A stretch of 12,427 nt of DNA from JBMOLK01 sp049325575 (GTDB taxonomy: Bacteria; Bacillota; Clostridia; Acetivibrionales; Acetivibrionaceae), in assembly GCA_049325575.1 (NCBI GenBank), contig JBMOLK010000149.1, positions 1-12,427 on the forward strand, given 5' to 3'. The notes beneath the pieces are model-generated. The model worked only from the letters and a program-made list of their open reading frames with translations, was not told where the DNA came from and ran no database searches. The first letter of the stretch is position 1. Every line of letters starts with the position of its first letter. A program made the position numbers and the translations under genes. Shown here piece after piece: positions 7,406 through 12,427 of this stretch.

Positions 7406-8073
7406 TACTTATCTCCTCCTTCCGGCTTTTTTCCCTTCTTAACAGCTGGAAGTACTTCACCTTTATATATCCAAACCTTTACACCTAATTTTCCATAGGT
7501 AGTATCAGCTTCGGCAAAACCATAATCCACATCTGCTCTTAGTGTTTGAAGCGGTATAGTTCCTTCATGATAATGCTCTGTTCTTGCTATTTCAGCTCCG
7601 CCAAGACGACCTGCAACAGAAGTCTTTATACCTTTAGCTCCAAGCTTCATAGCTCTTGACATAGCTTGCTTCATAGCCCTTCTAAATGAAATTCTTTTTT
7701 CAAGCTGTGATGCAATATTTTCAGCAACTATCTGTGAATCAAGTTCCGGCATCTTTATTTCTGTTATATTTATTAACACACTCTTCTGTGTTAACTTTTC
7801 AAGCTGCTTTCTTAGCTCTTCGATACCTGCTCCACCTTTACCGATAACCAACCCAGGTTTTGCAGTATTTACGTTAACTTTTATCTTATTAGCTGCTCTT
7901 TCAATTTCAACCCTTGAAATACCAGCTGTATAAAGCTTTTTCTTTATAAACTTTCTAATTTTAAAGTCTTCAACCAGGAACTCGCTGTAATTCTTATCGC
8001 TTGCATACCATTTTGTATCCCAGTCCTTTATTATTCCTATCCTTAACCCATGGGGATTAACTTTTTGGCCCAT
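7405..8073 (-). CDS. rpsC: 30S ribosomal protein S3
   Basis: Small-subunit head protein that forms part of the mRNA entry tunnel and helicase. It has 222 residues, normal for Firmicutes. It begins MGQKVNPHGLRIGIIKDWDT; the KH domain has the GxxG loop GKGG at 78-81 (KPGLVIGKGGAGIEELRKQ). The C-terminal domain includes SRAMKLGAKGIKTSVAGRLG and EGTIPLQTLRADVDYGF. ATG at 8073 has AAAAGGAGGG upstream. It follows rplV by 19 nt and overlaps rplP by one base. Confidence 0.98.
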   Translation of the reverse strand: MGQKVNPHGLRIGIIKDWDTKWYASDKNYSEFLVEDFKIRKFIKKKLYTAGISRVEIERAANKIKVNVNTAKPGLVIGKGGAGIEELRKQLEKLTQKSVLINITEIKMPELDSQIVAENIASQLEKRISFRRAMKQAMSRAMKLGAKGIKTSVAGRLGGAEIARTEHYHEGTIPLQTLRADVDYGFAEADTTYGKLGVKVWIYKGEVLPAVKKGKKPEGGDK

Positions 8074-8092
8074 TATCCACCCTCCTTTTCTA

Positions 8093-8569
8093 TTAGCTTC
8101 TTTCCTTAACTACTAGTGTTATGTGGCTAGTTCTTTTCCTTATCCTGTTTGCTCTACCTTGTGCTCTTGGCATTATTCTCTTTAATGTTGGCCCTTGGTT
8201 GGCAAACGCATCAGCTACATATAAACTGTCCCTGTTAAGACCGTTATTATTTGTAGCATTTGCTTCTGCAGACTTTAAAAGCTTGTGTAATATATCAGAT
8301 GCAGCCTTTGGTGTATATTTCAAAATACCGTATGCCTCATCAATATTTTTATTCTTTATAAGGTCTAATACAATCTTTACTTTTCTAGCAGAAATTCTTG
8401 CATAACTAAGCACTGCTTTACCTTGGTCCTTGCCAATTCCCAGAGCTTTTCTTTCTTCCTTGGTAAGCACAGCCAGTTTGTTTGACTTTCTATGTGTAGC
8501 TTTATATAGTTCCAAAGCTTTTTCCTTGTCTTTTAAAAGTTCTTTCTTAGCTCTTGCATTGTTATCCAA
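8093..8569 (-). CDS. rplV: 50S ribosomal protein L22 with N-terminal extension
   Basis: Lines the nascent-peptide exit tunnel with its long beta-hairpin and binds all 23S domains. The core (about 54-158) is ordinary: SYARISARKVKIVLDLIKNK (55-74), ILKYTPKAASDILHKLLKSA (82-101), the hairpin GPTLKRIMPRAQGRANRIRK (126-145) and TSHITLVV. The protein is 158 residues against about 110 in the family; the extra ~50 at the N-terminus are very charged (KKELLKDKEKALELYKATHR, 8-27; LTKEERKALGIGKDQGKA, 35-52) and match nothing I recognise. Translation starts at TTG (8569) with AAAGGAGG 8 nt upstream. A GTG at 8413 with weak AAGG would give a near-canonical 106-residue form. I favour the long form because of the ribosome binding site and open frame. 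Confidence 0.95.
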   Translation of the reverse strand: MDNNARAKKELLKDKEKALELYKATHRKSNKLAVLTKEERKALGIGKDQGKAVLSYARISARKVKIVLDLIKNKNIDEAYGILKYTPKAASDILHKLLKSAEANATNNNGLNRDSLYVADAFANQGPTLKRIMPRAQGRANRIRKRTSHITLVVKERS

Positions 8570-8577
8570 CTGGAATT

Positions 8578-8585
8578 CCTCCTTT
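8578..8585 (-). promoter_or_regulatory. Ribosome binding site supporting the long L22 start
   Basis: AAAGGAGG, 8 nt before the TTG at 8569 and 18 nt after the rpsS stop. It is the only strong site between rpsS and the L22 core, so it is the main support for translating the N-terminal extension. Confidence 0.8.
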
Positions 8586-8602
8586 CCATAGCGAACTCGT
8601 CA

Positions 8603-8887
8603 TTACTTTAATGATGTTGATCTTTCAGTATGGCCCCCGTGACCTTTAAAAGTTCTTGTAGGAGCAAACTCTCCCAACTTATGACCAACCATTTCTTCTG
8701 TTATATAAACCGGTACATGCTTCCTTCCATCATGTACTGCAATTGTATGTCCAACCATTTGCGGAAATATTGTAGATGCTCTTGACCATGTTTTTAATAC
8801 TTTCTTTTCATTTTTTACATTCATGGCCTCGATTCTATCAAGAAGCTTCGGTTCAACATATGGCCCCTTTTTTATTGATCTACTCAT
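8603..8887 (-). CDS. rpsS: 30S ribosomal protein S19
   Basis: Small-subunit head protein contacting S13, 16S rRNA and the A-site finger bridge. It has 94 residues, a standard length. Family signatures: MSRSIKKGPYVEPKLLDRIE (1-20), KTWSRASTIFPQMVGHTIAV (32-51), HDGRKHVPVYITEEMVGHKL (52-71) and GEFAPTRTFKGH (72-83). ATG at 8887 follows AAAGGAGG with a 10-nt gap. A 69-nt spacer separates it from rplB; nothing beyond its ribosome binding site is visible there. Confidence 0.98.
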   Translation of the reverse strand: MSRSIKKGPYVEPKLLDRIEAMNVKNEKKVLKTWSRASTIFPQMVGHTIAVHDGRKHVPVYITEEMVGHKLGEFAPTRTFKGHGGHTERSTSLK

Positions 8888-8956
8888 CTATCTATGTCCT
8901 CCTTTCATTCACAACCTTAGATAAAGCACATAATCACTTTTTATGGTCAAACTATA

Positions 8957-9790
8957 TTACTTCTTGTTCCTTTTCTTAACTATAAACTTATCTGATGCCT
9001 TGCCTTTTTTTCTGGTCTTAAGACCTAATGTAGGTTTACCCCAAGGAGTAACCGGACTCGGCCTTCCTATTGGTGATCTACCTTCTCCTCCACCATGTGG
9101 GTGGTCAACAGGATTCATAACAACACCACGGACTGTAGGTCTTACACCCATCCATCTCTTTCTACCTGCTTTTCCGATAGAAATATTTTCGTGCTCATGA
9201 TTGCCAACCTGTCCAACAGAAGCTTTACAATTTAACCTGACCATTCTCACTTCTCCGGAAGGAAGTCTTACCTGCGCATAGTCGCCTTCTTTAGCCATCA
9301 GCTGTGCTGCATTACCTGCTGCTCTAACCAGCTGTGCACCTTTTCCAGGTTTTAACTCAATGTTGTGAATTAATGTACCTACAGGAATACTGTGAAGCGG
9401 AAGCGCATTTCCTGGCTTTATATCAGCATTCTCACCGGATTCAATAACATCCCCTACATTTAATCCTTCAGGTGCAATTATATATCTTTTCTCACCGTCT
9501 ACATAGTTTAGCAGTGCTATATTGGCAGTCCTGTTTGGATCATATTCTATAGCTGCTACTTTAGCCTTTATTCCATCTTTATCCCTTTTAAAATCTATAA
9601 TTCTATATTTCTGATTTGCTCCTCCACCATGGTGGCGAACAGTAATCCTACCGTACGAGTTCCTACCGCCAGTTTTCTTAAGAGGTGCTAATAATGACTT
9701 TTCTGGCTCTTTCTTGGTTATTTCCTCGAAATTGGAGACTGTCATAAACCTTCTTGCTGGAGAAGTAGGGTTATACTTTTTAACCGGCAT
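8957..9790 (-). CDS. rplB: 50S ribosomal protein L2
   Basis: One of the most conserved ribosomal proteins, near the peptidyl transferase centre and needed for subunit joining. It has 277 residues, the usual length. Signatures: KTGGRNSYGRITVRHHGGGA (39-58), the middle SH3-like RNA-binding domain (about 80-200), and MNPVDHPHGGGEGRSPIGRP (225-244), which includes His230, equivalent to the conserved His229 in E. coli. A basic tail ends SDKFIVKKRNKK. ATG at 9790 follows AAAGGAGTG. It follows rplW by 42 nt. Confidence 0.99.
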   Translation of the reverse strand: MPVKKYNPTSPARRFMTVSNFEEITKKEPEKSLLAPLKKTGGRNSYGRITVRHHGGGANQKYRIIDFKRDKDGIKAKVAAIEYDPNRTANIALLNYVDGEKRYIIAPEGLNVGDVIESGENADIKPGNALPLHSIPVGTLIHNIELKPGKGAQLVRAAGNAAQLMAKEGDYAQVRLPSGEVRMVRLNCKASVGQVGNHEHENISIGKAGRKRWMGVRPTVRGVVMNPVDHPHGGGEGRSPIGRPSPVTPWGKPTLGLKTRKKGKASDKFIVKKRNKK

Positions 9791-9832
9791 GTCTTTTCAC
9801 TCCTTTATCAATCTTACAAAATAAGATCAAGC

Positions 9833-10186
9833 TTATTGTGTAACTCCAAACTCTTCTATGCTTGTTTTATACTTTTTAGCTGTTGGGACTTCCTTTCCGC
9901 CCTTTGCCAGGTAAGTCACCGGCTTAGGATTTAAATCAATCTTTACAATTGCCTTTTTCCAATCCGGCCTGTATCCCTGGTGAACTCCCATTCTTTTTTG
10001 CTTACCTTCAAAATTGATTGTGTTAACTTTAAGAACTTTGACCTGGAACAACTTCTCAACAGCCTGCTTAATTTCTACTTTTGTCGCATCTACGGCAACT
10101 TCAAAGGTGTACTTGCCGTTTGCTATCTCGGCATTACTCTTTTCCGTAATAAACGGTCTCTTTATTATATCTTCAGCAGCTCTCAT
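9833..10186 (-). CDS. rplW: 50S ribosomal protein L23, C-terminally extended
   Basis: Sits at the tunnel exit and forms the main docking site for trigger factor and SRP. The core is typical: AEDIIKRPFITEKSNAEIAN (4-23), YTFEVAVDATKVEIKQAVEK (26-45), VKVLKVNTINFEGKQKRMG (49-67) and the GYRPDWKKAIVKID strand. The length of 117 residues exceeds the usual 95-100; about 25 residues follow the last core strand (YLAKGGKEVPTAKKYKTSIE, 92-111, then EFGVTQ). The ATG at 10186 overlaps the rplD stop as TAATG, and its GAGGAGGTG site lies within rplD, indicating coupling. The core identity is secure; the tail's role is unknown. Confidence 0.97.
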   Translation of the reverse strand: MRAAEDIIKRPFITEKSNAEIANGKYTFEVAVDATKVEIKQAVEKLFQVKVLKVNTINFEGKQKRMGVHQGYRPDWKKAIVKIDLNPKPVTYLAKGGKEVPTAKKYKTSIEEFGVTQ

Positions 10187-10809
10187 TATGCGTACACCTC
10201 CTCAACTTTCGATACTGCATCCTTAGTTATTATAAACTTGTTATACTTAACAATGTCATAAACGTTTATTGTGTTTACAAGTAAAGTTTTTACCCCAGGT
10301 ATATTTCTTGCAGACTTTTCTACATTGTCATTTTTATCTGCAAGTACAATCACTGCACTTTCATCTACTTTGAGGTTCTTTAAAACTTCAGCCATCTGTT
10401 TTGTTTTAATTACATCGAAGTTTAATTTATCAACTACAAGTATTTCATTTTCACTAACCTTTGAAGAAAGCGCTGACTTTAATGCAAGTCTTTTAAGTTT
10501 CTTTGGAAGAGTATATCTGTAGCTTCTAGGCTTTGGACCAAGTACTATTCCACCTTTGATCCATTGAGCCGAACGTATGCTTCCCTGTCTGGCCCTTCCT
10601 GTACCTTTTTGTCTCCAAGGCTTTATTCCACCGCCTCGAACTTCACTTTTGGTCTTTGTTGATTGAGTACCCTGTCTTCTATTTGCCAATTGATTTAACA
10701 CAACCTGATGAACTGCATCTTTGTTTACTTCAACTGCAAAAATATCATCACTAAGATTTATATCTCCAATCACTTTACCACTCATATCATAAACATCAAC
10801 TTTTGGCAT
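10186..10809 (-). CDS. rplD: 50S ribosomal protein L4
   Basis: Large-subunit protein whose extended loop reaches the exit tunnel; in E. coli it also represses the S10 operon through the leader RNA. It has 207 residues, a normal length. The loop is seen at about 44-88: RRQGTQSTKTKSEVRGGGIK (44-63), PWRQKGTGRARQGSIRSAQW (64-83); changes in it give macrolide resistance in other species. The globular domain includes the LALKSALSSKV helix and the C-terminal YDIVKYNKFIITKDAVSKVE segment. ATG at 10809 follows AAAGGAGG. It may be the regulator of the leader at 11877-12150, but that is inference from E. coli and from gene position. Confidence 0.98.
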   Translation of the reverse strand: MPKVDVYDMSGKVIGDINLSDDIFAVEVNKDAVHQVVLNQLANRRQGTQSTKTKSEVRGGGIKPWRQKGTGRARQGSIRSAQWIKGGIVLGPKPRSYRYTLPKKLKRLALKSALSSKVSENEILVVDKLNFDVIKTKQMAEVLKNLKVDESAVIVLADKNDNVEKSARNIPGVKTLLVNTINVYDIVKYNKFIITKDAVSKVEEVYA

Positions 10810-10832
10810 TTTAAATCCTCCTTTCGCCTATT

Positions 10833-11471
10833 TTATTTACCAGATTTAACTGTATCTCTTATTACCAGTAATCCACCTTTGGCTCCCGGTACAGCACCTT
10901 TAACCAGCAACAGGTTTCTTTCAGAATCTACTCTAACCACGTCGAGGTTTTGTACTGTCACCTTATCAACACCCATATGACCCGGTAATTTTTTACCTTT
11001 AAATACTCTTGCCGGGTTAGTATTGGCACCCATTGATCCTACTCTTCTATGATACATGGAACCATGGGTTTCTTTACCTCTTTTATGGCCATATCTCTTT
11101 ATAACACCTGCAAAACCTTTACCCTTTGAGATACCAGTCACATCTATTCTATCACCACTTTGGAACATATCAGCTACTTTAATTTCCTGTCCTACTTCAT
11201 ATTTTTCAGACCCGTCAGCCCTAAATTCCTTCAAATATTTTTTAGGTGATAATTTTAATTTTGAATATAGGCCTTTTTGAGGTTTGTTTAATCTCTTTTC
11301 ATTAGCATCCTCATATCCTACCTTAACTGCACTGTAACCATCTGTATCTGTAGTCTTCTTTTGAACTACTGTTACAGGGCCTGCTTCTATGACAGTTACA
11401 GGAACGGATAGACCATCTTCAACAAATATTTGTGTCATCCCTATTTTTTTACCTAGTATAAATTTATTCAT
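10833..11471 (-). CDS. rplC: 50S ribosomal protein L3
   Basis: Early-assembly large-subunit protein with a finger reaching the peptidyl transferase centre. It has 212 residues, normal for the family. It begins MNKFILGKKIGMTQIFVEDG; SKGKGFAGVIKRYGHKRG (115-132) and GSMGANTNPARVFKGKKLPG (145-164) are the diagnostic segments. The ATG at 11471 has AGGAGGG 9 nt upstream. An in-frame ATG at 11531 would add 20 residues but has only a weak AAGGT and the extra residues are unlike L3, so it was not used. The 93-nt spacer behind rpsJ contains a small CATG-UUCG-CATG hairpin but no terminator. Confidence 0.98.
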   Translation of the reverse strand: MNKFILGKKIGMTQIFVEDGLSVPVTVIEAGPVTVVQKKTTDTDGYSAVKVGYEDANEKRLNKPQKGLYSKLKLSPKKYLKEFRADGSEKYEVGQEIKVADMFQSGDRIDVTGISKGKGFAGVIKRYGHKRGKETHGSMYHRRVGSMGANTNPARVFKGKKLPGHMGVDKVTVQNLDVVRVDSERNLLLVKGAVPGAKGGLLVIRDTVKSGK

Positions 11472-11564
11472 CTTTTCATTCCCTCCTATGGTTATTGGTT
11501 CACACAGCATCACATTAAGCGTCTGCTTCATGCGAACATGACCTTCTTAAAAGGCAAACACCTA

Positions 11565-11876
11565 TTATAGTTTGATTTCAATGTCTACACCCGCTGGCAG
11601 ATCCAGTCTCATTAACGCATCAACTGTTTTTGGTGTAGGAAGTAGTATATCTATGAGTCTCTTATGAGTTCTCATTTCAAACTGTTCGCGTGAATCCTTA
11701 TACTTATGTGGCGCTCTTAGTATTGTAATTATTTCTTTTTCGGTAGGTAACGGTACCGGCCCGGACACCTGCGCTCCGGTTCTTTTAGCTGTGTCAACTA
11801 TCTTTTCAGCTGACTGATCAAGAACCTGATGATCAAATGCTTTTAACCTAATTCTTATTTTCTGTTTGTTTGCCAT
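11565..11876 (-). CDS. rpsJ: 30S ribosomal protein S10
   Basis: Small-subunit head protein that also serves, as NusE, in transcription antitermination complexes. It has 103 residues, a standard length. Signatures: QKIRIRLKAFDHQVLDQSAE (5-24), SGPVPLPTEKEIITILRAPH (38-57) and REQFEMRTHKRLIDILLPTP (63-82). ATG at 11876 has AAGGAGG 8 nt upstream. It is the first gene of the operon, behind the promoter and attenuator-like leader. Its NusE role may be of interest because an rRNA operon, a classic NusE-dependent antitermination target, ends just upstream. Confidence 0.98.
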   Translation of the reverse strand: MANKQKIRIRLKAFDHQVLDQSAEKIVDTAKRTGAQVSGPVPLPTEKEIITILRAPHKYKDSREQFEMRTHKRLIDILLPTPKTVDALMRLDLPAGVDIEIKL

Positions 11877-11955
11877 ACATAATCCTCCTTATCATTGTTA
11901 CGTACAACAAGCAGTTACCTGTACACTATGCCGGGTGTTTCTTATGAAGTTATAT

Positions 11956-12000
11956 AAAAACCCAGGTAAATCTATAGCCTGTGCGGCATTTTAACCTGGG
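11956..12000 (-). terminator. Rho-independent terminator inside the S10 leader
   Basis: Arms CCCAGGT (12000-11994) and ACCTGGG (11967-11961) pair perfectly and can extend by AAA/TTT with one bulge; an inner GCC/GGC stem has a GCACA loop. Five U residues (11960-11956) follow at once. It lies between the promoter and rpsJ, so it must be read through or regulated for the operon to be expressed. Confidence 0.85.
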
Positions 12001-12068
12001 CTGTACTTAACCAATTAATACGCATGTTTATGCGCATTGCAAAATGTACAGTGACTTGTCGCCCGGTT
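11993..12068 (-). promoter_or_regulatory. Candidate antiterminator pairing
   Basis: AACCGGG (12068-12062) can pair with CCCAGGTT (12000-11993) with one bulged A, taking the 5' arm of the terminator. This stem would enclose, and partly stack on, the CTGTAC/GTACAG stem, whose 3' arm ends exactly where CCCAGGTT begins. The two folds are mutually exclusive. Read by eye; no energies calculated. Confidence 0.5.
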
Positions 12069-12156
12069 TCTAGAATCGGACATTCTCCTTAGAAGTTACC
12101 TGCAGCTCTGTGCAGCAATCTCCTATATCATCGTATGCCTCGTCACAACATTCAAT

Positions 12157-12185
12157 ATTCTACTATATAATTTTACTTTTTGCAA
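12157..12185 (-). promoter_or_regulatory. Sigma-A promoter of the S10 operon
   Basis: -35 TTGCAA (12185-12180), 17-nt AT-rich spacer, -10 TAGAAT (12162-12157); expected start near 12150. The -35 box is preceded by an eight-A run on the coding strand that could act as an UP element. It is the best promoter match between the 5S gene and rpsJ. Confidence 0.8.
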
Positions 12186-12198
12186 GTATTTTTTTTAT

Positions 12199-12231
12199 AT
12201 ATGGGGTGCATTTTTCATATAAACCCCATAT
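12199..12231 (-). repeat. Inverted repeat just upstream of the S10 promoter
   Basis: 8-bp perfect arms ATATGGGG (12231-12224) and CCCCATAT (12206-12199) with a 17-nt loop, ending about 14 nt before the -35 box. On the minus strand it is followed by A residues rather than U, so it is not a normal terminator for the upstream rRNA; it could be an operator or chance. Confidence 0.45.
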
Positions 12232-12252
12232 TATTCTTGAAATCAAGTTTCA

Positions 12253-12285
12253 AAACTAATAAAATGCAGATTGCAATATTAGTTT
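12253..12285 (-). repeat. Inverted repeat in the 5S-rpsJ spacer
   Basis: 9-bp arms AAACTAATA (12285-12277) and TATTAGTTT (12261-12253), with an inner TGCA/TGCA pairing around a 3-nt loop. It lies behind the 5S terminator hairpin and has a short U-rich run after it, so it may be a second weak rRNA terminator or a processing stem. Confidence 0.4.
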
Positions 12286-12301
12286 CTTATCTATATAAAG
12301 C

Positions 12302-12332
12302 AAAGCCCTATGGATATTAACCATAGAGCCTT
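12302..12332 (-). terminator. Terminator-like hairpin after the 5S rRNA
   Basis: 12-bp stem AAGGCTCTATGG (12332-12321) with CCATAGGGCTTT (12313-12302), two G-U pairs, 7-nt loop, followed by GCTTTATATA. The U-run is short, but the position 9 bases after the 5S 3' end fits an rRNA operon terminator. Confidence 0.6.
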
Positions 12333-12340
12333 GATATAAA

Positions 12341-12427
12341 TCTGGCAGCGACCTACTTTCCCGGGACGTCTCCATCCAAGTATCATCGGCACTAAGAAGC
12401 TTAACTACCGTGTTCGGTATGGGAACG
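12341..12427 (-). rRNA. rrf: 5S ribosomal RNA, 3' part (cut by window edge)
   Basis: The minus strand reads CGTTCCCATACCGAACACGG and on to GGGAAAGTAGGTCGCTGCCAG, matching the conserved loop and 3' end of bacterial 5S rRNA. About 87 of roughly 117 nt are present; the 5' 30 or so lie beyond the right edge. It is codirectional with the protein operon and presumably ends an rRNA operon (16S-23S-5S) outside the window; the exact 3' end is judged by similarity only. Confidence 0.95.

Larger units (their letters stand above)
11877..12150 (-). promoter_or_regulatory. S10 operon leader RNA (putative attenuator)
   Basis: About 270 nt between the predicted transcription start (near 12150) and rpsJ. In order: a small hairpin CTGCA/TGCAG near 12110-12100; a nested stem CTGTAC/GTACAG (12051-12046 with 12006-12001) enclosing a 9-bp stem AATGCGCAT/ATGCGTATT (12038-12030 with 12025-12017); a terminator (12000-11956); then about 75 nt to the rpsJ start. 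The motif CAGGTAACT occurs on both sides of the terminator (12102-12094 and 11921-11913). No T-box motif is present. E. coli L4 controls its S10 operon by such a leader; whether L4 acts here is inference. I could not match this leader to a named RNA family. Confidence 0.7.

Noticed and set aside
11472..11531. Longer start for L3 at the ATG at 11531
   Set aside because: Only weak AAGGT precedes it, the 20 extra residues do not resemble L3, and the ATG at 11471 has AGGAGG and the family N-terminus.
12015..12083. A 22-codon leader ORF (ATG at 12083) whose peptide contains CTFCNAHKH, a zinc-finger-like pattern
   Set aside because: The AAGGAG before it is only one base from the ATG, and the ORF runs through the paired stems of the leader, whose palindromes explain the sequence. 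Likely chance; ribosome profiling would settle it.
11877..12150. T-box or other tRNA-sensing leader
   Set aside because: No AGGGUGGNACCGCG-type T-box sequence is present, and the downstream genes are ribosomal proteins.
1..12427. Novel defence, mobile or biosynthetic system
   Set aside because: Every gene is a recognised housekeeping gene in conserved order; no transposase, integrase, repeat array or unknown ORF was seen.

Overview
This window is the S10-spc ribosomal protein cluster of a low-GC Gram-positive bacterium, almost certainly a clostridium. The support for that is: AT-rich DNA; near-perfect AAAGGAGG ribosome binding sites before most genes; frequent TTG and GTG starts; the four-cysteine (zinc) form of S14; an adenylate kinase with a four-cysteine LID; and the order secY-adk-map at the end of the spc block. 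Protein wording (S5, L14, L5, S8) looks like the cellulolytic clostridia group (Ruminiclostridium and relatives), but that is an impression, not a search result. Every gene is on the minus strand, so the biological order runs from base 12427 down to base 1.

Layout in the direction of transcription. (1) The 3' part of a 5S rRNA (12427-12341) with a terminator-like hairpin behind it: the end of an rRNA operon. (2) A 464-base gene-free stretch (12340-11877) with two inverted repeats, a good sigma-A promoter (TTGCAA-17-TAGAAT) and a leader of about 270 nt. The leader carries a Rho-independent terminator whose 5' arm can instead pair with an upstream segment, the layout of a transcription attenuator. 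(3) The S10 block: rpsJ, rplC, rplD, rplW, rplB, rpsS, rplV, rpsC, rplP, rpmC, rpsQ. (4) The spc block: rplN, rplX, rplE, rpsN, rpsH, rplF, rplR, rpsE, rpmD, rplO, secY, adk and the start of map, which runs off the left edge at base 1. Gene spacing is short (often under 30 nt), with several stop/start overlaps, so translational coupling is likely. No strong internal terminator was seen.

Together the genes make 21 ribosomal proteins (9 small-subunit if the S10, S19, S3, S17, S14, S8 and S5 genes are counted with care: seven S proteins and fourteen L proteins), the SecY translocon channel, adenylate kinase and methionine aminopeptidase: ribosome assembly, export of nascent proteins, nucleotide balance and N-terminal methionine removal under one promoter. 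(The exact count of ribosomal protein genes is seven S and fourteen L, total 21.)

I found no mobile element, CRISPR array, defence system or unknown gene; this is a conserved housekeeping region. The points most worth a second look are the attenuator-like S10 leader, a roughly 50-residue charged N-terminal extension on L22 whose start is TTG with a strong ribosome binding site, a C-terminal extension on L23, and the rRNA operon lying directly upstream of rpsJ.
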